16,314 nucleotides of DNA from Bordetella parapertussis (lineage in GTDB: Bacteria; Pseudomonadota; Gammaproteobacteria; Burkholderiales; Burkholderiaceae_C), in contig CAMDAN010000054.1 of the NCBI GenBank assembly GCA_945888535.1, positions 1 to 16,314 on the forward strand, written 5' to 3'. This document shows positions 1-7,181 of this stretch, one piece after another. A model generated the notes under the pieces. That model did no database searches. It saw nothing but the letters and a program-made list of their open reading frames with translations, and was not told where the DNA came from. The first letter of the stretch is position 1; each line of letters opens with the position of its first letter. The translations under genes were made by a program, and so were the position numbers.

Positions 1-1
1 A

Positions 2-334
2 ATGGCCTTGGCAAACGAAACACGCTCGGTTGAATGGGCCTTAGAAAAACTGCCCTGCCAAAGCGTTGTGGTTACCTTGGGAGCAAAAGGATGCTTGGCG
101 CGGCATAAGGGCACGGTGTACCAACAAGCCGCTTTCCCCATCCAAGCCATAGACACCACGGCAGCAGGAGATACTTTTTGCGGCGTCTTGGTCGCCCAAT
201 TAAGCCAAGGCGCTTCTTGGCCGACGGCTTTGCGGGTTGCCAATGCGGCAAGCGCATTGACCTGTCTGACATTGGGCGCCCAATCAAGTATCCCGACAGC
301 GCTTGAAGTGGCTCAATTTTTAGAAAATCACTAA
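2..334 (+). CDS. rbsK: Ribokinase-type PfkB sugar kinase, C-terminal part (cut by window edge)
   Basis: This frame is open from the left edge to TAA at 332-334 and encodes the last 110 or so residues of a PfkB-family kinase; the first two thirds of the gene lie outside. The PfkB signature DTTAAGDTFCG is at visible residues 51-61, with Asp57 as the expected catalytic base, and VTLGAKG (24-30) is the usual strand before the substrate lid. The distance from the signature to the C-terminus is close to that of E. coli ribokinase. Ribokinases make ribose-5-phosphate from ribose and ATP in the cytoplasm. The nucleoside hydrolase 2 bp downstream would supply the ribose, which supports ribokinase over another PfkB sugar kinase, but substrate is inferred from context. 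The ATG at position 2 is internal, not the true start. Confidence 0.85.
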   Translation: MALANETRSVEWALEKLPCQSVVVTLGAKGCLARHKGTVYQQAAFPIQAIDTTAAGDTFCGVLVAQLSQGASWPTALRVANAASALTCLTLGAQSSIPTALEVAQFLENH

Positions 335-336
335 GC

Positions 337-1353
337 ATGCAGATTAACCGCAAACACACCGCGATTTACGACACCGACCCCGGGGTTGACGACGCGATGG
401 CGCTGTATTTCGCCCTCGCGCACCCGGACATCGATCTGATCGGCGTCACCACCACATTTGGAAATGTCACCGTAGAACAAGCCGCCCAAAATGCGCTTTA
501 CCTTTGTGCAATCGCAGGTCGCGGCGAAATTCCTGTTACCCAAGGCGTATCTCAACCACGCGTCAAACATGCAGAAGCGCCGCCTGATTACATTCACGGC
601 GCCGACGGCTTGGGAAATTTACCTTCACGGCATTCCACATCGAACACCCTTGACCCGCGAAGCTCCGCCCAATTTATCGTGGACACGGCCCGCCAATATC
701 CCGGAGAAGTTTCAGTCGTTGCCGTGGGGCCTTTAGGTAACCTTGCTCGGGCGTTAGAGCTGGAGCCTGAGCTACCTGCCCTGCTGCGTAAGGTCGTGGT
801 GATGGGAGGCACAGTTTTAGAGCCCGGGAATGTTTCGCCGGTTGCAGAGGCCAATATTTGGAACGACCCCCACGCGGCCGATCTAGTATTTGGAGCGGGC
901 TTCCAACTCACCATGGTCGGGCTTGATGTCACCCACCGCGTCATCCTGCCAGTGGCGCTTTTTGAACGTATCGCAAAGCACCACAAGCAACCGGCAACCG
1001 ACACCCTGTTGCATGCGGTGGCTTTTTATTCTAATTTTTACAGCGCGTTGCACCCCCAGGTAGCCAAAGTACATGGCTGTTTTGGACATGATGTTTTGGC
1101 CTTTTTGGCACTAACTCAACCCGAACTCTTTAGCTGTGAAAGTGGCCGCGTTCGCGTAGCAACTGAGGGACTGGCGCAGGGCCAAACGATCTTGAAGCGC
1201 ACCACTGCAGATTATCCGCAGCCGGGCTGGGGAAACGACGTGCCAGAAACCACGGTTTGTATGCAAGTCGAAGCGGATGCCTGCATTCGCCAGATCGAAA
1301 CTGTCTTGATGAGCGACTGGTTGAAGACGAAGGTGGAGCGTCAGGCGCAATAG
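337..1353 (+). CDS. Nucleoside hydrolase (inosine-uridine preferring type)
   Basis: This 338-residue protein has the hallmarks of the IunH family, which cleaves the N-glycosidic bond of ribonucleosides to give free base and ribose. The N-terminal calcium/ribose-binding signature DTDPGVDDA is at residues 12-20, with Asp14, Asp18 and Asp19 matching the catalytic Asp cluster. The family's mid-protein Met-Gly-Gly motif is at about 156-158 with a DPHAAD segment after it. The C-terminal calcium ligand is Asp252 in FGHD. Full length is normal to slightly long (about 310-320 is common). The gene starts 2 bp after the kinase stop, so the two are almost certainly one operon with linked steps in nucleoside salvage. 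Substrate preference (purine, pyrimidine or both) cannot be read from the sequence, so no specific symbol is given. Confidence 0.93.
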   Translation: MQINRKHTAIYDTDPGVDDAMALYFALAHPDIDLIGVTTTFGNVTVEQAAQNALYLCAIAGRGEIPVTQGVSQPRVKHAEAPPDYIHGADGLGNLPSRHSTSNTLDPRSSAQFIVDTARQYPGEVSVVAVGPLGNLARALELEPELPALLRKVVVMGGTVLEPGNVSPVAEANIWNDPHAADLVFGAGFQLTMVGLDVTHRVILPVALFERIAKHHKQPATDTLLHAVAFYSNFYSALHPQVAKVHGCFGHDVLAFLALTQPELFSCESGRVRVATEGLAQGQTILKRTTADYPQPGWGNDVPETTVCMQVEADACIRQIETVLMSDWLKTKVERQAQ

Positions 1354-1418
1354 GTGATTTGGGAATATAGAAATAGCAAAAATGTAGTTTTAGTTTGATT
1401 CAAGAGGCTCTACAGTCG

Positions 1419-1442
1419 CAAGCAATTCTTATTTCTTGCTTG
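1419..1442 (+). repeat. Inverted repeat abutting the sulfite reductase start codon
   Basis: CAAGCAA (1419-1425) and TTGCTTG (1436-1442) are perfect 7-bp inverted arms around a 10-nt AT-rich loop. The right arm ends one base before the ATG at 1444. No Shine-Dalgarno-like purine run is visible in this leader. The structure could be an RNA hairpin controlling initiation, a DNA operator, or chance; the arms are certain, the function is not. Confidence 0.4.
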
Positions 1443-1443
1443 T

Positions 1444-3243
1444 ATGTACCAGTACACCGATTTCGATCAAACCTTCGTCCAAACCCGCGCCGCCCAATAC
1501 CGAGACCAACTCACACGTAATTTGGCCGGTACTTTAGGGGACGACGAATTTCGTCCCTTGCGCCTGCAAAACGGCTGGTATATCCAACGCTATGCGCCCA
1601 TGCTTAGGGTTGCAGTGCCTTACGGCGAACTCAACAGCGCCCAACTGCGTGTTTTGGGCCGCATTGCAGAAGAATTCGATACCCCGCCCGCTGAGCTCTT
1701 AGCCCACGCGCAAACCACCCAAGACAAAATTGGCAACGGTCCTGCCCCCAAGCTCACCACCAACTACGGCCACTTCACCACCCGACAAAACGTCCAGTTC
1801 AATTGGATTCCGATTGAGAAAAGTGCCGATGTGATGGACCTGTTGTCCAGCGTGAACTTGCACGGCATCCAAACCAGCGGCAATTGCATACGCAACATCA
1901 CCAGCGACGAACGCGCTGGCATTGCTACCGACGAGGCTGTGGACCCGCGTCCCTATGCCGAAGTGTTGCGCCAATGGAGCACGCTACACCCCGAGTTTGC
2001 TTACCTTCCACGCAAGTTCAAGATTGCAATCACCGGCTCAGTCGAAGACCGCGCCGCTATTGCTTGGCACGATGTGGGATTGCGCGTACTGAAAAATGCC
2101 TCGGGTGAAGTGGGCTTTCAGATTTTGGTCGGGGGCGGTATGGGTCGAACCCCTGTTATTGCCACTGAAATCAAGGCGTTTTTGCCTTGGAACCAAATCA
2201 TCAATTACCTAGAAGCAATTGTTCGCGTCTACAACGGCTGGGGCCGACGCGACAATATTTACAAAGCGCGTATCAAGATTTTGGTGAAAGCCGAAGGCCA
2301 GCGGTATTTTGATGAAGTAGAAGCCGAATACCAACGCATCTTGGCTGATGGTGCACAACACACGATTCCCCAAGCCGAGTTGGACCGCGTTCGAGCCTGC
2401 TTTGTTTTCCCCGCACTTGACACCGTGTCGACAGCACAACAAAGTACAGCCGAGCATGCTTTGGTTGAAATGGCTGGCCACAACACAGAGTTCGCCCGTT
2501 GGCTAGAGCAAAACGTCGCGTCACATCAAAACCCTGGCTTACGTGCTGTCACCCTGTCGTTTAAACGCTTAGGCCAAGCTCCAGGTGATGCCACGGCCGA
2601 CCAACTGCAAACCGCTGCTGACATTGCCGAGCGCTTTAGCGCAGGCGAAGTGCGTGTTACGCATGACCAAAATTTGGTACTGCCTTGGGTTCGGGTCGAT
2701 GCATTGATTGAGCTATGGAACGCCGCCAAAGCGGCTGGCTTTGCGCGTGCGAATATCCGCTTACTGAGCGACATGATTGCTTGCCCCGGCGGTGACTACT
2801 GCGCTTTGGCCAACGCCCGCTCGCTGCCTATCGCCGCTGCAATTACCGAGCGTTACCAAGACCTCGATGAGTTGTTTGACTTGGGTGAAATTGATTTGCA
2901 TATCAGCGGGTGCATCAACTCCTGCGGCCACCACCACAGCGGCCACATTGGCATTCTGGGTGTAGATAAAGACGGCCAAGAGTGGTACCAAGTGACACTC
3001 GGCGGATCCGATGGCTCCGAGCTAAGCGGGCCGGCTAAACCCGGCAAGGTGGTTGGCCCCTCGTTTGCCGCTGCCGAAGTGGTTGATGTGATTGAAGCGG
3101 TTCTTGACGTTTACAAAGATAGCCGCGATGGGGGAGAAAACTTTATTGACACCCTGCAACGTGTGGGGTTTGATACGTTTAAAACAGCAGCTAATTCGGC
3201 CCGCAATGCGACGGCCCGAACCACTGACCACGCAGCCGCTTAA
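1444..3243 (+). CDS. cysI: Nitrite/sulfite reductase, siroheme 4Fe-4S hemoprotein (CysI-like)
   Basis: This 599-residue protein belongs to the siroheme/4Fe-4S reductases that carry out six-electron reduction of sulfite to sulfide (or nitrite to ammonia) in the cytoplasm. Two ferredoxin-like half-domains and two siroheme domains can be traced. The cofactor-bridging cysteines are Cys447 and Cys453 (C-x5-C) and Cys490 and Cys494 (C-x3-C). Basic residues expected to hold siroheme and the anion are Arg114, Arg150, Lys191 and Lys193, laid out as Arg83, Arg153, Lys215 and Lys217 are in E. coli CysI. The ATG at 1444 gives the N-terminus I would expect for this subfamily (MYQYTDFD), although no clear ribosome site precedes it. 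No flavoprotein subunit (CysJ) is present, so the electron donor is unknown. The DUF934 gene 23 bp downstream points to assimilatory sulfite reduction rather than nitrite. Confidence 0.9.
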   Translation: MYQYTDFDQTFVQTRAAQYRDQLTRNLAGTLGDDEFRPLRLQNGWYIQRYAPMLRVAVPYGELNSAQLRVLGRIAEEFDTPPAELLAHAQTTQDKIGNGPAPKLTTNYGHFTTRQNVQFNWIPIEKSADVMDLLSSVNLHGIQTSGNCIRNITSDERAGIATDEAVDPRPYAEVLRQWSTLHPEFAYLPRKFKIAITGSVEDRAAIAWHDVGLRVLKNASGEVGFQILVGGGMGRTPVIATEIKAFLPWNQIINYLEAIVRVYNGWGRRDNIYKARIKILVKAEGQRYFDEVEAEYQRILADGAQHTIPQAELDRVRACFVFPALDTVSTAQQSTAEHALVEMAGHNTEFARWLEQNVASHQNPGLRAVTLSFKRLGQAPGDATADQLQTAADIAERFSAGEVRVTHDQNLVLPWVRVDALIELWNAAKAAGFARANIRLLSDMIACPGGDYCALANARSLPIAAAITERYQDLDELFDLGEIDLHISGCINSCGHHHSGHIGILGVDKDGQEWYQVTLGGSDGSELSGPAKPGKVVGPSFAAAEVVDVIEAVLDVYKDSRDGGENFIDTLQRVGFDTFKTAANSARNATARTTDHAAA

Positions 3244-3266
3244 AAATCGATTGAGACAGAAATTCC

Positions 3267-3659
3267 ATGACGACTTTTGATATCCTGACCATTGATACGA
3301 ACCTTGATAACGCTACCGATGGCGCAATATCCTCAGATACATTAGCCTTAGCCAATGATGGTGACGCTCAGACCCTGTCGCTTGAAGGCATAGCCCGTAT
3401 TGACCTTCACTTTCCCAAGTTCACTGATGGACGCGCTTTTAGCCAAGCATTTGTTCTTCGGCGTCGGGGGTTTCAAGGGGATATTCGCGCCAACGGCGAC
3501 GTACTCATTGACCAGTTGATGCAAATGCAACGCACCGGGTTTAGCAGCGCCCTGCTTCGGGCAGATCAAAATGCCGAGCACGGGAAAAAGTTGCTGAGCC
3601 AATACAGCGCGTTTTACCAAGGCGATACCGTCAACAAGCCGCTATTTACGCCGGCTTAA
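3267..3659 (+). CDS. DUF934 protein, sulfite-reductase partner
   Basis: This 130-residue protein matches the DUF934 family, found next to siroheme sulfite reductases and assimilatory sulfate reduction genes in many proteobacteria. Family landmarks are FPKFTDGRAFSQ at residues 49-60, a LRRRGFQGDIRA stretch just after, and GDVLIDQL at 77-84. The first 40 residues are low in similarity and probably flexible. It has no signal peptide or membrane segment, so it should be cytoplasmic. It starts 23 bp after the reductase stop, with a weak GAGACAG ribosome site upstream, consistent with one transcript. The biochemical role of DUF934 is not established; involvement in sulfite reduction rests on gene neighbourhood. 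Its stop is only 4 bp from the stop of the convergent DUF3297 gene. Confidence 0.88.
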   Translation: MTTFDILTIDTNLDNATDGAISSDTLALANDGDAQTLSLEGIARIDLHFPKFTDGRAFSQAFVLRRRGFQGDIRANGDVLIDQLMQMQRTGFSSALLRADQNAEHGKKLLSQYSAFYQGDTVNKPLFTPA

Positions 3660-3663
3660 CGGG

Positions 3664-3921
3664 TCAGCGGTAAAACGCTTCGACCTTACCCTTGAGCTTA
3701 ATCAGCAGAGGGTTCCCTTTTCGGTCCAGCGTTTTGCCAGCGGGGACTTTAATCCAGCCCTCGCTGATGCAATACTCTTCGACGTCTAGGCGCTCTTTGC
3801 CATTAAAGCGAATCCCAACTTCCCGCTCAAAAACCGCCGCCACGTAATACGGGCTGCGGGCATCGATGGAAAGTCGGTCTGGAAGCGCTGGCGCTTCAGG
3901 GGTATCGGTGGGTGTTGTCAT
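3664..3921 (-). CDS. DUF3297 family small protein
   Basis: This 85-residue protein resembles DUF3297, a family of short proteobacterial proteins of unknown function. Recognisable parts are LPDRLS (14-19), the GIRFNGKERLDVEEYC stretch (about 36-51), and a basic C-terminal half with EGWIKVPAGKTLDRKGNP (54-71). It looks soluble and cytoplasmic, with no signal peptide or transmembrane segment. ATG at 3919-3921 is the only sensible start; the stop is TGA. It converges on the DUF934 gene with 4 bp between stops, so the two transcripts must overlap or share termination signals inside each other. It is divergent from the DUF748 gene. Function cannot be inferred from its neighbours. Confidence 0.82.
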   Translation of the reverse strand: MTTPTDTPEAPALPDRLSIDARSPYYVAAVFEREVGIRFNGKERLDVEEYCISEGWIKVPAGKTLDRKGNPLLIKLKGKVEAFYR

Positions 3922-3998
3922 AGACTCAATTATCGTTTCTTATCAATGTCGCAACCTCACATAGTGGAAAATGCGCCTCTAGGGGAGTGATAAAGCCA

Positions 3999-6662
3999 AT
4001 GATAAAAATCGCATTTCAACGCTACGCCAAAATTCTTGCAGCCTTGGTCGGCGTGGTTTTCATTTACGCCGCAGCGGGGTTTTGGGTCATTCCCAGCTTT
4101 CTTCAAAATCAAATTCCGGGATGGGGCGTGGCGACTCTGGATCGCAAAGTCAACGTTCAAGCCATCGCGTTCAATCCCTTTACCCTGCGCCTGAAAGTGG
4201 ATGGATTGGGTTTGGGCGAGAACGATGACACTCCAGTTTTAACTATAGCGCGGGTAGATGTCGCTTTGGAGTGGGCCTCTTTGGTTCGCGGTGCTTGGCG
4301 TTTTTCTGACCTACACCTTTCGTCACCAGAACTGCAACTCAAGGTGTCGAAAATTGGCGATTTCAATATGGCTCAATGGATTGAAAGTTACCAAGAACGT
4401 AACCCCGCGTCTTCCAACGCCCTGCCCCGTTTATTGATTCAGCAATTTCAGATCACCGATGGAAAAGTCCATTTTCAAGACCTGCAAAGCGGCTACCAAA
4501 ACCAGTTTGATCCTGTCGAATTCAAACTTAAAAATCTAAGCACGCTCCCCAATGAATCGGGGAGCTATACCTTTCATGCGCAATCAGACAACGGCGCTCA
4601 ATTGCGATGGAACGGCGAGACCACGCTCAATAGCCTCAAAGGCAAGGGCGAACTCGTTTTCGAAAAAGTTGCGCTTTCAGAATTAGCCAAGTACCTGAAA
4701 CCTCTAACAAATATTTCTGTCGCTTCGGGTCAGATGGATTTGCGTTTGCCCTACACCTTCTCTTATGCCGCTGGGAAATTTGACCTCGGGCTGACGGATG
4801 CACAACTTAAAGTGGGCGACCTCAGCGTTCTTATTCCGCAAGCCGATGGCGCTGAAAACCTGAAGTTGGATTTGGTAAGTGGCGTCATTGATTTAGCAGA
4901 GCTCCACAACGATCCGGCCCGCCCCATCCCCTTCAATGCCAGTTTGGTTCTTAAAGATGGCGGCGAACTCCAGACCCAGGGACAGCTCACCTCAACAAAC
5001 AAGCTCTTAGCAGCCGACCTGAGATTCAAAAGTTTGGTCTTAAAACCTTTGCAACCCTTTTTAGCGCCTTACACCCCACTCCAAATTGCAAGCGGCACGG
5101 TGTCTGGACAAGGGCGTATCAGCCCGGGGGTTGGGCGGAGTACTGGCCTGCGTTATGTTGGCTCTGTCAAGGTTGCAGGGGTGGTACTCAAAGAGCCAGA
5201 CGGCGATGTTTTTGCGCAGTGGAAAGACGCCAGCGCAGAAAAAATAATTCTAGGACTTGATCCTATTGCAGTTCGTATCCCAGAGTTAATCTGGGTTGAA
5301 CCCTCCGCCAAATTCACGATTGAGGCCGATCGGAGTTTTAGCGCGGCCGGGTTAATGGTTCAGAAAAAAGAGAGCGATAGCGAAAAGGTCAGCAATCCAT
5401 CGCCCGTTGTATTTAACGTACAACGGCTGCGAATTCAGCAAGGCCAACTGGACTTTACCGACAGCAGTTTGACTCCGCAGTTCAAAACCAAACTGTTCGA
5501 GCTAAACGGCGTCATCAACAGCTTATCCAATAAAAAAGACACACGCAGCCAAATAGCGCTAGACGGCAGAGTCAACGAATTTGGTCTGGCGCGTATACGA
5601 GGTGACATGGATTTCCTCAATCTAAGCAACAACACTCAAATCAACGCGCAACTTAAAAACCTCGACTTACCTTCTGCCTCACCCTACGCCATCAAATTTG
5701 CGGGTTACACCATTACCGATGGAAAGATGACGCTGGACCTTCAGTACAAAGTTCGCTCCAATCAAATTGAGGGCAATAACAAAATTACGATTGACGCTTT
5801 GACCTTGGGGCAAAGGGTTGACAGCCTGACCGCCCTCAAGATTCCCCTTGAATTAGCCATCGCTTTACTCAAGGACGAAGCGGGTCGCATTGAGCTCGGA
5901 CTTCCCGTTACGGGCAACATGAACGACCCGCAATTTAGTTTTGATTCCCTCATTTGGAAAGCACTGGGGAACGCGCTGACCAAAATCATAAGCGCGCCTT
6001 TTAGGGCCATTGCCAGCCTATTTGGAAAGGGCTCAGACGCCAACACCTTAGACGCCATTGGTTTTGACCCTGGAAGCGAAACGCTCTTTCCTCCTGAGCA
6101 AGAGAAACTTCTGCAAATCGCACGCATGCTGTCTCAAAGACAACAACTGAAAATCACCGTTCCAGAACACTACGACCGCGCGCTTGACGGCCCTGTTTTG
6201 ATAACCCAGGCGCTACGCAAAGAAATTTACACACGCGCCGGTAATCAATTTGACATCGATGCGCCGCTCGCGCCCTTGAATTTTTCTGGCCGGGCGATCA
6301 GAAAAGCAATGCGAGAAATATACGTACAACGCTCGGGCGCTGCCGCCTTGCAAGAACGCATCAAAGCTGCTGAAGACAAAAGCTTGCTGCAACGCTTAGG
6401 CCAATTGGTTCAAAGCGAGCCACAGTTTGCCGACCCAGCCGCGTTTTACCAAGGGCTATATATGCGTCTTCGGGAGACGCAAACTCTAGCTCCTGACGCA
6501 CTGAATCAATTGGGTGTTCAACGTGCTATGGCTGTTTCTAAAGGATTGAGTAAAACGGGAGTGCCATCGGAGCGGATCGTTGTGACTGCCCGAGGGCTTA
6601 ACGAAAAAAGCGTGTCAAAGGACAGTCAAGTCCAGCTTCAGTTGGGGTTGGTGGCGCGTTAA
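3999..6662 (+). CDS. DUF748 / AsmA-like inner-membrane-anchored periplasmic protein
   Basis: This 887-residue protein fits the DUF748 family of AsmA-like proteins. An N-terminal hydrophobic helix at about residues 10-30 should anchor it in the inner membrane, leaving a large periplasmic body. That body is rich in amphipathic beta strands of the AsmA/TamB/YhdP type, which in characterised members form grooves moving phospholipid between membranes; such a role here is inference. Near residues 688-694 GFDPGSETL resembles the first strand of an OmpA-like domain, and the C-terminal 50 residues resemble its end, a combination seen in this family. I chose ATG 3999 because the ribosome site GGAG (3984-3987) lies 11 nt upstream; a GTG at 3987, four codons earlier, overlaps that site and is less likely. 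The gene stands alone between a divergent and a convergent unit. Confidence 0.85.
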   Translation: MIKIAFQRYAKILAALVGVVFIYAAAGFWVIPSFLQNQIPGWGVATLDRKVNVQAIAFNPFTLRLKVDGLGLGENDDTPVLTIARVDVALEWASLVRGAWRFSDLHLSSPELQLKVSKIGDFNMAQWIESYQERNPASSNALPRLLIQQFQITDGKVHFQDLQSGYQNQFDPVEFKLKNLSTLPNESGSYTFHAQSDNGAQLRWNGETTLNSLKGKGELVFEKVALSELAKYLKPLTNISVASGQMDLRLPYTFSYAAGKFDLGLTDAQLKVGDLSVLIPQADGAENLKLDLVSGVIDLAELHNDPARPIPFNASLVLKDGGELQTQGQLTSTNKLLAADLRFKSLVLKPLQPFLAPYTPLQIASGTVSGQGRISPGVGRSTGLRYVGSVKVAGVVLKEPDGDVFAQWKDASAEKIILGLDPIAVRIPELIWVEPSAKFTIEADRSFSAAGLMVQKKESDSEKVSNPSPVVFNVQRLRIQQGQLDFTDSSLTPQFKTKLFELNGVINSLSNKKDTRSQIALDGRVNEFGLARIRGDMDFLNLSNNTQINAQLKNLDLPSASPYAIKFAGYTITDGKMTLDLQYKVRSNQIEGNNKITIDALTLGQRVDSLTALKIPLELAIALLKDEAGRIELGLPVTGNMNDPQFSFDSLIWKALGNALTKIISAPFRAIASLFGKGSDANTLDAIGFDPGSETLFPPEQEKLLQIARMLSQRQQLKITVPEHYDRALDGPVLITQALRKEIYTRAGNQFDIDAPLAPLNFSGRAIRKAMREIYVQRSGAAALQERIKAAEDKSLLQRLGQLVQSEPQFADPAAFYQGLYMRLRETQTLAPDALNQLGVQRAMAVSKGLSKTGVPSERIVVTARGLNEKSVSKDSQVQLQLGLVAR

Positions 6663-6710
6663 ATAATCCCACAGGATTTCAAACTACGTTCATTTCGGAT
6701 TGAACATAGG

Positions 6711-6743
6711 AAGAAAAGCCGCTAAGTGGTTATCCTTAGCGGC
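6711..6743 (-). terminator. Rho-independent terminator downstream of ssrA
   Basis: GCCGCTAAG (6718-6726) and CTTAGCGGC (6735-6743) form a perfect 9-bp stem with an 8-nt loop. Read on the - strand, the stem is followed at once by TTTTCTT, the T tract expected of an intrinsic terminator. It lies 16 bp past the 3' end of ssrA. On the + strand the stem is followed only by CTTTAAAC, so it may also end the DUF748 transcript, but more weakly. Confidence 0.85.
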
Positions 6744-6758
6744 CTTTAAACGGGGTCT

Positions 6759-7145
6759 TGGTGGAGCTGGCGGGATTTGAACCCGCGTCCGCAAGCCATC
6801 TTCGAGCAGATCTACATGTTTAGTGGTCTGATTTGAGTCTCGCCCTTGTGAACGCGCAGTCACACGCTGTCACAGTCGCCAGTACCCTATTGTCTCGCCC
6901 CAAACCAAGGTACCCGGTTCAGTGCCAGCCGATGAAAATGACCTTACAGCCTGGACGTTTTAGCTTTCACCAAAACACCCTTGCCCAGCCCATCGGCCTG
7001 CTGTTGTAAGGCTCACTGGTTATTAAGCAGCGAGTGCGAAACGTTCGTCGTTTGCAGTTAGTTTTTTTGAATCTGATTTACGAGCGCATTCAGCTCGACA
7101 TGCACCACAGCGATTCCGTACCCACGTCGAAACCAGTGCAGCCCC
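6759..7145 (-). ncRNA. ssrA: Transfer-messenger RNA (tmRNA, one-piece)
   Basis: This 387-nt RNA rescues ribosomes stalled on broken mRNAs by acting as alanyl-tRNA and then as a short mRNA for a degradation tag. The ends pair into a 7-bp acceptor stem: GGGGCUG at the 5' end (7145-7139) with CAGCUCC near the 3' end, including one G-U pair, and CCA is encoded (6761-6759). The TPsiC-like arm is seen as CGGGTTCAAATCCCG on the - strand just before the acceptor strand. The tag frame starts with GCA at 7055 and reads ANDERFALAA, ending in two consecutive TAA codons (7025-7020). It is the standard one-piece form, not the split form. Only 12 nt separate its 5' end from the gph stop, so it is either read through from ubiG-gph or driven from a promoter within gph, then trimmed by RNase P. 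Confidence 0.97.
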
Positions 7146-7154
7146 AAGCTTCCT

Positions 7155-7181
7155 ATTTTAGGCGCTTACGATCAATTGCAA
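7155..7181 (-). promoter_or_regulatory. Candidate ssrA promoter inside the 3' end of gph
   Basis: On the - strand TAAAAT (7160-7155) is a 5-of-6 match to the -10 consensus, with TTGCAA (7181-7176) as a poorer -35 at a short 15-bp spacing. The -10 box ends 9 nt before the mature tmRNA 5' end, close to what a start just upstream of the RNase P cut would need. The TAA of the -10 box is also the gph stop codon. A GATCAA-complement TTGATC at 7175-7170 is too close to serve as the -35. Confidence 0.4.

Noticed and set aside
594..1004. A 136-codon open frame on the - strand.
   Set aside because: It is antisense to the nucleoside hydrolase, whose catalytic motifs are clear in the other frame.
1354..1443. 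A sigma-70 promoter for the sulfite reductase gene.
   Set aside because: TTGATT (1395-1400) and TACAGT (1411-1416) are only 10 bp apart, and no properly spaced pair was found; a promoter is likely here but cannot be placed.
6759..6800. Possible ordinary tRNA, suggested by the TPsiC-like arm and CCA.
   Set aside because: The matching acceptor 5' strand lies nearly 390 nt away and the tag reading frame is present, so this is the 3' end of tmRNA.
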